A stretch of DNA of 64,000 nucleotides from Bacillus sp. AFS001701. Its GTDB lineage: Bacteria; Bacillota; Bacilli; Bacillales; Bacillaceae_G. The notes beneath the pieces were generated by a model. It worked only from the letters and a program-made list of their open reading frames with translations. It was not told where the DNA came from and did no database searches. A program made the position numbers and the translations under genes. The first letter of the stretch is position 1. Every line of letters begins with the position of its first letter. Of this stretch, positions 16,958 through 25,066 are shown one piece after another. The stretch lies in assembly GCF_002559405.1 (NCBI RefSeq), contig NZ_NTZO01000025.1:1-64000 (forward strand), given 5' to 3'.

Positions 16958-18271
16958 ATGAGTCATTACAAAAAAGTTATTCAAGATTATATAAGCAATC
17001 ATAAAGATAAAACAATTGATCTTCTTAAACAGCTAGTAATGGAAAATAGTGTGTCAGGTAATGAGAGTAAGGCACAAGCAATTGTCCTTGAAAAACTGAG
17101 AGAACTTGAATTGGATTTAGACGTATGGGATCCAGATCTAAAAGAAATGAAAGAGCATCCTTATTTTATTTCAACAAGAGACAGTTTTACTGGCAGTCCT
17201 AATATTGTCGCTACGCTTAAAGGAACGAGCGGAGGAAAGTCCATGATCTTAAATGGACATATAGATGTTGTTCCAGAAGGAAATATTCAGCAATGGACGT
17301 ACCCTCCTTACAGTGCAACTGTTGTAGATAACAAGCTTTATGGGCGTGGGGCAACTGATATGAAAGGTGGAAATGTTGCGCTAATTTTAGCGATTGAAGC
17401 AATAAAACGAAGTGGAATTACGCTAAAAGGTAATGTTTATTTTCAAAGTGTAATCGAAGAAGAGAGTGGTGGTGCAGGTACACTTGCTACAATTTTGCGA
17501 GGATATACAGCTGATGGTGTTATTATCCCTGAACCAACAAATATGAAGTTTTTCATTAAGCAACAAGGATCAATGTGGTTCCGTCTTAAGGTAAAAGGTA
17601 AGGTAGCACATGGTGGAACTCGTTACGAAGGTGTAAGCGCTATCGAAAAAAGTGTACTCATCATTCAACAAATACAAAAACTTGAGCAATTACGAAATGA
17701 ACGAATAGCTGATCCGTTATATGATGGAGTACCGATTCCGATTCCAATTAATATTGGAACAATTCATGGTGGAACATGGCCATCTTCTGTTTCTGATTTA
17801 GTGACTTTAGAAGGAAGATTCGGAGTAGCACCAAATGAGAGATTAGAAGATGCGAAACTAGAATTTGAGAATTGGATAGATAATATTAAAAATCTTGATG
17901 ATTGGTTCGTAGAAAATTCTGTAGAAGTAGAGTGGTTTGGAGCAAGATGGGTTCCTGGTACTGTTGAAGCTGATAGTGAATTAGTGCAAACTTTGCAACG
18001 AAACTATCTTGAAACAACGAAACAAAGCCCAGTAGTTGAAGCTGCACCATGGGGAACTGATGGAGGATTATTTACACAAATTTTAAATATTCCAATGATT
18101 GTTTTTGGACCTGGGGAGACAAAAGTAGCTCATTACCCAGATGAATTTATTGATTTAGATCAAATGTTTTTAGCTGCAGAAATTATTGCCTGTACATTAA
18201 TTGACTGGTGTGGAGTTGAGGGCCAACAACATGAAGGTGAGGGAGCATATGAAAACGAAAAAGTATTATGA
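16958..18271 (+). CDS. yodQ: M20-family metallodeacylase YodQ
   Basis: This 437-residue M20/ArgE/DapE-type enzyme shows zinc-site motifs NGHIDVVPEG, GRGATDMKGG and IEEESGGAG, plus the dimerisation-domain HGGTRYEG. M20 enzymes hydrolyse N-acyl amino acids. Beside YodP and KamA it may remove an acetyl group from N-acetyl-beta-lysine or a related intermediate. The ATG at 16958 is chosen because AAAAGGG lies 8 bases upstream; a GTG at 16949 overlaps that site. The 3' end overlaps yodP by 23 bases. Confidence 0.88.
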   Translation: MSHYKKVIQDYISNHKDKTIDLLKQLVMENSVSGNESKAQAIVLEKLRELELDLDVWDPDLKEMKEHPYFISTRDSFTGSPNIVATLKGTSGGKSMILNGHIDVVPEGNIQQWTYPPYSATVVDNKLYGRGATDMKGGNVALILAIEAIKRSGITLKGNVYFQSVIEEESGGAGTLATILRGYTADGVIIPEPTNMKFFIKQQGSMWFRLKVKGKVAHGGTRYEGVSAIEKSVLIIQQIQKLEQLRNERIADPLYDGVPIPIPINIGTIHGGTWPSSVSDLVTLEGRFGVAPNERLEDAKLEFENWIDNIKNLDDWFVENSVEVEWFGARWVPGTVEADSELVQTLQRNYLETTKQSPVVEAAPWGTDGGLFTQILNIPMIVFGPGETKVAHYPDEFIDLDQMFLAAEIIACTLIDWCGVEGQQHEGEGAYENEKVL

Positions 18272-19112
18272 AACAATTAAAGTTCAACAGGAAAACTATT
18301 ATTTCGAAGGTGCTTTAGATTATTTTAATGAGCGAATTCGAGTTGATTTTTACTTAGGGAATGTATCACTACTAATTGAGAGAATAGAAAAACTAGCAAA
18401 AGAATACAAATTTACTAAGCTAATTATTAAAGCAAGAAGTGAACATTTATATTCCTTCTTACAATCAGGGTATATGATTGAATCTGCACTGAAAGGCTAT
18501 TTTCAAGGTAGTGATGGCTTTTTTGTTACGAAATATGCTAGCCAGGATAGAAGAAATAGTCTTTATTGGGCTGCAGGAGATGATATTTTAGATGCTGTTT
18601 TAAAAAGTGATCGATCAAAAGAAAAAGTAATTCCGGACGATTATGTTTTACGAAGAGCAGAAAAAAATGACTCAACTAAACTTGCTAAATTATATGGTCA
18701 AGTTTTTAAGGTATACCCTACTCCTTTAAATGAATCTGCTTATGTTGAAAAGACGATGGATGAAGGGACGATTTATTGGATATATGAGAAAGATGGAAAT
18801 ATTGTAAGTGCAGCATCTGCTGAAGTGGACTTCAGTCAAAGAAATGCCGAGCTAACAAATTGTGCAACACTTGAAGAGCATCGTAAGCATGGATTGATGA
18901 AAGAGCTAATGAAGAAGTTGGAACAGGATTTAGTAAGCCAATCAGTTTATTGCTCTTATACGATCGCACGATCATTATCATATGGAATGAATGCTGCCTT
19001 TCATCAATTAGGGTATCAGTATACTGGAAGAATGACAAACAACTGCTATATCTTTGATAAATTAGAAGATATGAACGTATGGGTGAAGGATCTTTCAAAA
19101 GTAGTCTTTTAA
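18249..19112 (+). CDS. yodP: GNAT acetyltransferase YodP (beta-lysine N-acetyltransferase type)
   Basis: This 287-residue protein has a C-terminal GNAT domain with the acetyl-CoA loop CATLEEHRKHGLMKELM near residue 210. A partner domain precedes it, as in AblB-type enzymes that acetylate the side-chain amine of beta-lysine to make the osmolyte N-acetyl-beta-lysine. KamA encoded downstream makes beta-lysine. The start at 18249 follows AGGTGAGGGAG and overlaps the end of yodQ. Confidence 0.85.
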   Translation: MKTKKYYETIKVQQENYYFEGALDYFNERIRVDFYLGNVSLLIERIEKLAKEYKFTKLIIKARSEHLYSFLQSGYMIESALKGYFQGSDGFFVTKYASQDRRNSLYWAAGDDILDAVLKSDRSKEKVIPDDYVLRRAEKNDSTKLAKLYGQVFKVYPTPLNESAYVEKTMDEGTIYWIYEKDGNIVSAASAEVDFSQRNAELTNCATLEEHRKHGLMKELMKKLEQDLVSQSVYCSYTIARSLSYGMNAAFHQLGYQYTGRMTNNCYIFDKLEDMNVWVKDLSKVVF

Positions 19113-19119
19113 TGTCAAA

Positions 19120-19159
19120 CTGCCGAAAATTGAGCGTTGAATTGCCAAGTTTTCGGCAG
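19120..19159 (+). promoter_or_regulatory. Perfect 10-bp hairpin before kamR
   Basis: CTGCCGAAAA and TTTTCGGCAG are perfect inverted arms around a 20-base loop. The hairpin begins 8 bases after the yodP stop and ends just before the kamR ribosome site GGAAGG. No T tract follows, so it is not a standard terminator. It may shield the 3' end of the yod mRNA, act as an operator, or set kamR translation. Confidence 0.5.
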
Positions 19160-19177
19160 TGGAAGGATGGTTATGAA

Positions 19178-20566
19178 ATGAACGCAACAATTCCAACTAA
19201 TGAAATGATTAGTGCCATATTAAATAGTATCGATGAATCAATACACGCAGTCGACAAAAATGGAATGACTATATTTTATAATCAAGTTGCGGCTGACCAT
19301 GACGGTGTTTCAGTTGAAGAGGTTCTGGGGAAGCATGTACTAGAAGCTTTCCCTTCTTTAACGAAAGAAACAAGTACCTTATTGAAAGTACTAGAAACAA
19401 AGCAAGCGATTATTCAACAGCCTCAACGCTATGAAAATATTAAAGGCCAATTCATTGATACAGTTAACACGACAATTCCAATCATTTTGGATGATCAATT
19501 GATTGGTGCGGTTGAAATTGCAAAGGATTATTCTACAATTAAATCGCTTGGTGAGAAGGTTTTAGACTTACAAGCGAGAATTAAACCGCAAGTGAAAAAA
19601 GGAAAAGCTAAACAAGTGCACTCATATACGATCACAGATATTTTAACGGATGACCCTGCTTTAATGGCCGTTAAAAATCAAGTTGAAAAGGTAGCAAATG
19701 CAGACTCAGCAGTACTGGTAGTTGGTGAAACTGGAACTGGGAAAGAACTTTTCGTACAGTCAATTCACCATAGTTCCAATAGAAGTGAAGGCCCTTTTAT
19801 TGCTCAAAACTGTGCTGCTTTACCAGAATCATTATTGGAAAGTATACTATTTGGTACGACAAAGGGTAGTTATACGGGAGCAATAGATCGAGCAGGGTTA
19901 TTTGAACTAGCTGATGGTGGAAGCTTGTTTTTAGATGAACTAAACTCAATGCCATTAGAGCTTCAAGCAAAGCTACTTAGAGTACTTGAGGATGGAGTTG
20001 TTCGCCGAATAGGTGATCAAAAGACTCGTAAAGTTAATGTAAGAGTAATCGCTGCAATTAATGAATCACCTTTAGATTGCGTTCAAAACGGTATCATGCG
20101 ACCGGATTTGTATTATCGTTTGAATGTGTTCTCTTTGTTCATACCGCCTTTAAGAGAAAGGAATTATGATATCGAGTTACTCACATCTCATTTTGTAGAG
20201 CAATTCAATGAACGTTTCTCAAAGAATATTCGAAACGTAGAACATACTGTATTTGAGTTATTCCACCAATATAATTGGCCTGGAAATGTCCGAGAACTAA
20301 AGCATACAATTGAGCATGCTATGATTATGGTAGAAGGGCATACTCTTACAGTTAAACATCTTCCTATTCAACTACAACATATTAAGAAAAGTACTGAAAC
20401 AAAAGGCGTTCAGCCTTTACGTACCGCGATGCAGGAAATGGAAATTTCACTTATTAAACAAGCATTGCTACAAACGAATTCTAATATTCAACAAGCCGCA
20501 GCGCTACTTGAAATACCTAGGCAAACTCTTCAATATAAGATCCAAAAGTTAAATATCGTAGTATAA
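19178..20566 (+). CDS. kamR: Sigma-54-dependent activator KamR
   Basis: This 462-residue enhancer-binding protein has an N-terminal PAS domain (about 8-115). A AAA+ domain follows with Walker A GETGTGKE near 182, a sigma-54 contact loop reading GSYTGA near 229 in place of GAFTGA, Walker B LFLDEL, and an R finger region. A C-terminal Fis-type helix-turn-helix ends the protein (NIQQAAALLEIPRQTLQYKIQKL; about 438-460). Location directly before kamA and its sigma-54 promoter identifies it as the kam activator described in Bacillus thuringiensis. ATG 19178 follows GGAAGG and the hairpin; earlier in-frame starts would overlap yodP and cross the hairpin. Confidence 0.87.
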   Translation: MNATIPTNEMISAILNSIDESIHAVDKNGMTIFYNQVAADHDGVSVEEVLGKHVLEAFPSLTKETSTLLKVLETKQAIIQQPQRYENIKGQFIDTVNTTIPIILDDQLIGAVEIAKDYSTIKSLGEKVLDLQARIKPQVKKGKAKQVHSYTITDILTDDPALMAVKNQVEKVANADSAVLVVGETGTGKELFVQSIHHSSNRSEGPFIAQNCAALPESLLESILFGTTKGSYTGAIDRAGLFELADGGSLFLDELNSMPLELQAKLLRVLEDGVVRRIGDQKTRKVNVRVIAAINESPLDCVQNGIMRPDLYYRLNVFSLFIPPLRERNYDIELLTSHFVEQFNERFSKNIRNVEHTVFELFHQYNWPGNVRELKHTIEHAMIMVEGHTLTVKHLPIQLQHIKKSTETKGVQPLRTAMQEMEISLIKQALLQTNSNIQQAAALLEIPRQTLQYKIQKLNIVV

Positions 20567-20622
20567 ACTACTTTATAATCTTATAAAAAAATCTAGTTTT
20601 AGCACTTCATTTAACAGCCAAG

Positions 20623-20645
20623 CCGCCTAATTTTAGGCGGTTTTA
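20623..20645 (+). terminator. Terminator after kamR
   Basis: CCGCCTAA (20623-20630) pairs with TTAGGCGG (20633-20640) and is followed by TTTTATT. It separates the yod-kamR transcript from the kamA promoter. Confidence 0.9.
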
Positions 20646-20767
20646 TTATTTTTGATTCATCTTAGGAAGATCCTAACTTAAGATTTTAACTTTAAAAAAT
20701 AAAAAAACAGGCTGAATAGTTTGAATTTTCTATATTTGCGGCGTGTTTATTAAATATTTGTAAATTT

Positions 20768-20785
20768 TTGGCACGGCTCTTGCTA
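20768..20785 (+). promoter_or_regulatory. Sigma-54 promoter of kamA
   Basis: TTGGCACGGCTCTTGCTA has the -24 TGGCAC and -12 TTGCT elements at the exact spacing of the sigma-54 consensus. It lies 37 bases before the kamA ATG. The adjacent kamR gene encodes the required activator. Confidence 0.92.
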
Positions 20786-20821
20786 TATATTAAAACAAAC
20801 AGTTTGAAAGGGGATGTAAGT

Positions 20822-22252
20822 ATGGTAAATGCAGTCTATGCTCCAAAAAGACATTGGAAAGAAGTTGAATTATGGAAAGATGTAACAGAAGAACAATGGA
20901 ATGATTGGGTTTGGCAACTTACAAACACCATCAAATCTTTGGATGAGTTAAAGCAAGTAATTAACCTCACGCCAGACGAAGAAGATGGGGTACGAATTGC
21001 GACAAAAACAATTCCACTAAATATTACCCCATATTATGCATCGTTAATGAATCCGGATGACCCACGTTGTCCAGTTCGTATGCAATCAGTTCCGATCTCT
21101 GCGGAGATTCATAAAACTAAGTATGATTTAGAGGACCCACTTCACGAGGATGAAGATTCTCCTGTACCAGGTTTAACACATCGTTATCCAGATCGTGTCC
21201 TATTTTTAGTAACAAATCAATGCTCAATGTATTGTCGTTATTGTACTAGACGTCGCTTCTCAGGACAAATTGGAATGGGAGTGCCAAAGAAACAGCTTGA
21301 TGCTGCTATTAATTACATTAGCAAAAATCCTCAAGTACGAGATGTACTTATTTCAGGTGGAGACGGTCTTTTAATTAACGATAATATTCTAGAGTATATT
21401 TTAAAAAATTTACGTGAAATTCCACATGTGGAAATTATCCGTATTGGTACAAGGGCACCTGTAGTATTCCCACAACGTATTACTGAAAATCTTTGTAATA
21501 TCTTAAAAAAATATCATCCAGTTTGGCTAAATACTCACTTTAATACTTCAATTGAAATTACAGAGGAATCGAAACGAGCTTGTGAAATGCTTGCAAATGC
21601 TGGTGTACCGTTAGGAAACCAAGCCGTAATCTTGGCTGGAATTAACGACAGTGTCCCAATCATGAAAAAGCTAATGCATGATTTAGTTAAAATTCGTGTT
21701 CGTCCATATTATATTTATCAATGTGATTTATCAGAAGGAATTGGACATTTCCGTGCGCCTGTCTCAAAAGGTTTGGAAATTATGGAAGGGTTACGTGGCC
21801 ATACTTCTGGATATGCAGTTCCAACATTTGTAGTAGACGCACCAGGTGGCGGAGGGAAAATATCTCTTCAACCAAATTACTTAATTTCGCAAAGCGCTGA
21901 TAAAGTTGTTCTTCGTAATTTTGAAGGTGTAATTACTACTTATCCAGAACCACAAAATTACGTACCAGGTAGAGCAGAAGCATACTTTAAAGAAATTTAT
22001 CCTAATATGGATGAAAAACGATCCAATGCAGGAATCGCGGGATTAATGAATGAAACAAAATTCAATCTTGTACCAGAAGGTTTACAACGTATGGAAGCTC
22101 GTAAAACATATTCGACAAATCCAGAGCATGCCTCTTTAAAAGATAAGCGCGAAAAACGTGATGAATTAAAAGAAAAGAAATTCCAAGCACAGCTTACAAA
22201 AATTCAAGTTAGTGAAAAGCTAGTAGGAAGTGCGCAAGGAGACACTGAATGA
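20822..22252 (+). CDS. kamA: Lysine 2,3-aminomutase
   Basis: The 476-residue radical SAM enzyme carries C134-x3-C138-x2-C141 (CSMYCRYC) for its [4Fe-4S] cluster, followed by TRRRFSG. A glycine-rich DAPGGGGK segment holds the probable PLP lysine near residue 344. It converts L-lysine to L-beta-lysine. Glutamate 2,3-aminomutase is a close relative, but locus context favours lysine. ATG 20822 follows AAAGGGGATG; an upstream TTG start would lie within the sigma-54 promoter and is rejected. The gene overlaps yokU by four bases. Confidence 0.93.
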   Translation: MVNAVYAPKRHWKEVELWKDVTEEQWNDWVWQLTNTIKSLDELKQVINLTPDEEDGVRIATKTIPLNITPYYASLMNPDDPRCPVRMQSVPISAEIHKTKYDLEDPLHEDEDSPVPGLTHRYPDRVLFLVTNQCSMYCRYCTRRRFSGQIGMGVPKKQLDAAINYISKNPQVRDVLISGGDGLLINDNILEYILKNLREIPHVEIIRIGTRAPVVFPQRITENLCNILKKYHPVWLNTHFNTSIEITEESKRACEMLANAGVPLGNQAVILAGINDSVPIMKKLMHDLVKIRVRPYYIYQCDLSEGIGHFRAPVSKGLEIMEGLRGHTSGYAVPTFVVDAPGGGGKISLQPNYLISQSADKVVLRNFEGVITTYPEPQNYVPGRAEAYFKEIYPNMDEKRSNAGIAGLMNETKFNLVPEGLQRMEARKTYSTNPEHASLKDKREKRDELKEKKFQAQLTKIQVSEKLVGSAQGDTE

Positions 22253-22530
22253 TGAAATGTCAGTGGTGTGAATCAGCTAACATAGTTGAATCAACAAATA
22301 CGGTCTACTGGGAACTTCCTGATGGTACGAAGGCAATTGAGATTAAAGAAACACCATGTATCATTTGCTTAGATTGTAAAATAACATATCAAGCAGATGA
22401 TACTGTTAGTGCAATTGAAGAGCAATTATACTTAATCGACACAAAGCTACTTGGTAAAACAACTTCATATAATGGGTTGATCGAGCAAAAGAGATTATTA
22501 AAGAGGAATTATTTTGACTTTTCCAAATAA
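22249..22530 (+). CDS. yokU: YokU-family small zinc-finger-like protein
   Basis: This 93-residue protein has two CxxC pairs (CQWC at the N terminus, CLDC near residue 42) typical of a zinc ribbon, followed by a helical tail. It is translationally coupled to kamA through an ATGA overlap, as in other Bacillus kam loci. Its function is not established; a regulatory or maturation role for the aminomutase is an inference from the conserved linkage. Confidence 0.85.
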   Translation: MMKCQWCESANIVESTNTVYWELPDGTKAIEIKETPCIICLDCKITYQADDTVSAIEEQLYLIDTKLLGKTTSYNGLIEQKRLLKRNYFDFSK

Positions 22531-22532
22531 GA

Positions 22533-22564
22533 AATGAGAAGCGACCATTCGCTTCTCATTTTCT
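22533..22564 (+). terminator. Terminator after yokU
   Basis: AATGAGAAGCGA (22533-22544) and TCGCTTCTCATT (22549-22560) form a perfect 12-bp stem with a 4-base loop, followed by a T-rich stretch. Confidence 0.85.
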
Positions 22565-22657
22565 CTAATGTTCAAACTTTTCCTAAACACCCAATGAGAG
22601 TTTGAAAAAAAGCAGAAAATTATCGAATCCAAAAAACGACTGAAAAGGAGTATTTTA

Positions 22658-24136
22658 ATGAAAAATACGGTAAACACAATAACAGTCATCGATTCTGAGA
22701 ATCATATTCCTTCTATGCCTCAAGAGTTAAAGCGTGGATTAAAACCTCGCCATATTACAATGATTTCACTAGGAGGAACAATTGGAACAGGTCTATTTTT
22801 GGCAAGTGGGGGAGCAATCCATAATGCAGGACCAGGTGGTGTTCTGGCTGCTTATATAGCGATTGGAATAATGGTGTACTTTTTAATGACAAGCCTTGCT
22901 GAGATGGCTACATATATGCCAGTTGCCGGATCTTTTAGTACATACGCAACAAAATTCGTTGATCCTGCACTTGGTTTTGCACTTGGCTGGAATTACTGGT
23001 ATAACTGGGCAATTACGATAGCAGCTGAATTAGCTGCAGTTACAATGGTTATGAAATTCTGGTTACCACATACATCCTCAATCTTATGGAGCTCATTATT
23101 TTTAGCTATTATCTTTCTGTTAAACTATCTGTCTGTTAAAGGGTTTGGGGAATCTGAATACTGGTTTTCTATTATAAAAGTTGTTACAGTCATCATTTTT
23201 TTAATTTCGGGATTTTTAATGATTTTTGGCATTATCGGTGGAGAATCAGTAGGGTTTAAAAACTTTACAGTTGGTGATGCTCCTTTTCATGGAGGATTCA
23301 TGGCGACACTTGGAATTTTTATGGCAGCTGGATTTTCTTTCCAAGGTACCGAGTTATTAGGGGTAGCAGCTGGGGAGAGCGAGGAGCCAGAGCGAAATAT
23401 TCCTCGTGCGGCTCGTCAAATATTTTGGCGTATTTTATTATTTTACGTATTATCTGTATTTGTAATAGGTCTACTAATACCATATACAAATCATAATCTA
23501 GCAAGTGGAGAGGTAGCTGTTAGTCCGTTTACGCTAGTTTTTGATAAAGCTGGTATTGCATTTGCAGCGTCTGTAATGAATGCAGTTATTTTAACGGCGG
23601 TTTTATCAGCTGGAAACTCAGGGATGTATGCTTCAGCTCGAATGCTGTGGGACATGGCTCGCCAAGGGAAAGCTCCAAAAGCATTAGGTAGGTTAAATAA
23701 AAGGGGTGTACCTGTTAATGCATTAATGATTACAGCGGCGGTTGGTACATTAGCATTTTTAGCTTCTCTGTTTGGTGACGGAGTGGTTTACATTTGGTTA
23801 CTTAATGCTTCTGGTATGTCTGGATTTATTGCTTGGCTTGGTATAGCAATTTGTCATTATCGATTCCGTAAAGCCTACGTAGCACAAGGGAAGGACTTAA
23901 ATGATCTACCGTATAAAGCGAAATGGTTCCCGTTCGGTCCAATATTTGCATTCGTACTATGTGGGGTCGTTATTCTTGGACAAAACTATTCAGCATTTAT
24001 GGGAAAAACAATTGACTGGAACGGTGTACTTGTTTCATATATAGGTTTGCCATTATTCCTTGTTTTGTGGATCGGATATAAACTCATAAAAAGAACAAAA
24101 ATTGTTCGGCTTAATGAGTGTGATTTGGAGAAATGA
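22658..24136 (+). CDS. APC-family permease, probably lysine-specific (LysP-like)
   Basis: This 492-residue integral membrane protein has about 12 hydrophobic segments and the amino-acid-permease signature near the N terminus (RGLKPRHITMISLGGTIGTG). It also has the SFSTYATKFVDPALGFALGW motif. Sequence character resembles the LysP branch. The position immediately after the lysine aminomutase locus, 128 bases past the yokU terminator, supports lysine uptake. I see no sigma-54 site in front of it, so it may use its own promoter. Ribosome site AAAAGGAG. Confidence 0.8.
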   Translation: MKNTVNTITVIDSENHIPSMPQELKRGLKPRHITMISLGGTIGTGLFLASGGAIHNAGPGGVLAAYIAIGIMVYFLMTSLAEMATYMPVAGSFSTYATKFVDPALGFALGWNYWYNWAITIAAELAAVTMVMKFWLPHTSSILWSSLFLAIIFLLNYLSVKGFGESEYWFSIIKVVTVIIFLISGFLMIFGIIGGESVGFKNFTVGDAPFHGGFMATLGIFMAAGFSFQGTELLGVAAGESEEPERNIPRAARQIFWRILLFYVLSVFVIGLLIPYTNHNLASGEVAVSPFTLVFDKAGIAFAASVMNAVILTAVLSAGNSGMYASARMLWDMARQGKAPKALGRLNKRGVPVNALMITAAVGTLAFLASLFGDGVVYIWLLNASGMSGFIAWLGIAICHYRFRKAYVAQGKDLNDLPYKAKWFPFGPIFAFVLCGVVILGQNYSAFMGKTIDWNGVLVSYIGLPLFLVLWIGYKLIKRTKIVRLNECDLEK

Positions 24137-24178
24137 GTATTAAGCTTGTAAATGGAAACGGTAACAATCGCAACTTAA

Positions 24179-24394
24179 ACGGCAACTGGAACTCAAATTC
24201 AACAATTAAAAGCAGATGATGAAACATACGGTGGGCTTGATGGTCAGTTAAGTGCAGCATTTATTCAAAGAGATGCAATCAGAACAAACAATTGGTGGAC
24301 AAGTTCAGCTTATGATTTCCCTACACCAGCAAAAACAGTGATTCAAATCACTGATAAAGATCAGAAGAAGTATTTAGTTGAAAAGCAAAAGTAG
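24179..24394 (+). pseudogene. Decayed C-terminal gene fragment
   Basis: An open stretch of about 71 codons runs from a stop at 24176 to a TAG at 24392-24394. It contains no ATG and no ribosome site. The translation is protein-like (YGGLDGQLSAAFIQRDAIRT, then NNWWTSSAYDFPTP) and looks like the end of a larger, possibly secreted protein. The parent family is not recognised. It lies in a decayed region between the lysine permease and an antiterminator relic. Confidence 0.5.
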
Positions 24395-24609
24395 TTTAGT
24401 AGATGATTTCGAAAGTGCTCTGTCAATCCCACTTCTGAAGAATTGAATAACTTTATAATATTGGAATAAACTTACAGAGTGAGATAGTAATTTATACTCT
24501 GGTCTTTGTAAGTAGATAGCAATCTTATACTCTTTCAGAATCAAAAAATAAAAATATCTTGTTTATAAATATGATATTTTTTATAATTATCTGTATCTTA
24601 TGAGTAAAA

Positions 24610-24687
24610 GGATTGTTACTGCAATGCAGGCAAAACCTAGATGATTAATGTCTTAATGTTAGACATTGATTATTTAGGTTATTTTTA
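24610..24687 (+). promoter_or_regulatory. RAT antiterminator and overlapping terminator (BglG/LicT type)
   Basis: GGATTGTTACTG..GCAGGCAAAACC at 24610-24637 matches the ribonucleic antiterminator target of BglG/LicT/SacY proteins. It overlaps the left arm of a 20-bp terminator stem (24634-24653 with 24661-24680, only three G-T wobbles), followed by ATTTTTATTT. This is the complete antitermination switch of a sugar PTS operon. The regulator gene just downstream is broken and no PTS gene follows. Confidence 0.88.
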
Positions 24688-24787
24688 TTTATAAACATGT
24701 AGTTAAATTGACCTGTAAAAAGAGAAGATATAGTATAGAAATAATTAATGGTATCGCAAATAATCCTTCGCAAGAGAGGTGAAATAG

Positions 24788-24990
24788 ATGATCATCCATA
24801 AAGTAATTAATAACAATGTAGTAAGTGTTTTGAATGACAACTGATTGAAAAGGTTTTCAAGTTGGAAAACAAGGATTTATCGGAGCATTTTAAGAAGCTG
24901 CTTGAAGAAATTCCTTTACAATATATGGAACTGTCAGATGAAATTATCCGCTTTGCTAAAGAGACAATCTTGTTACTACTCTTATCGTAA
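24788..24990 (+). pseudogene. BglG/LicT-family antiterminator, internally deleted remnant
   Basis: After GAGAGGTG, an ATG opens MIIHKVINNNVVSVLN, the RNA-binding CAT-domain start of LicT-type antiterminators, which stops after 18 codons at 24842. From 24844, in another frame, IEKVFKLENKDLSEHF continues to ETILLLLLS and a stop at 24990. That is the end of CAT and the beginning of PRD1. About 30 central codons and nearly all of both PRD domains are missing. Together with the intact RAT upstream it marks a lost beta-glucoside-type PTS operon. Confidence 0.88.
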
Positions 24991-25017
24991 AAAATAGCTG
25001 TCGACTTTGTCGACAGC
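24991..25017 (-). terminator. Terminator of the minus-strand permease gene
   Basis: GCTGTCGAC and GTCGACAGC form a perfect 9-bp stem with a 3-base loop. On the minus strand a TATTTTTT tract follows, so it terminates the permease gene ending at 25067. Confidence 0.8.
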
Positions 25018-25020
25018 CTG

Positions 25021-25057
25021 AGCCGATCTCCTCTAATATAAGGAGCATCGGCTTTAT
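25021..25057 (+). terminator. Plus-strand terminator after the antiterminator relic
   Basis: AGCCGAT-CTCCT pairs with AGGAG-CATCGGCT around an 8-base loop and is followed by TTATTTTTTT. It is probably the surviving end of the lost sugar operon. Confidence 0.8.
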
Positions 25058-25066
25058 TTTTTTCTT

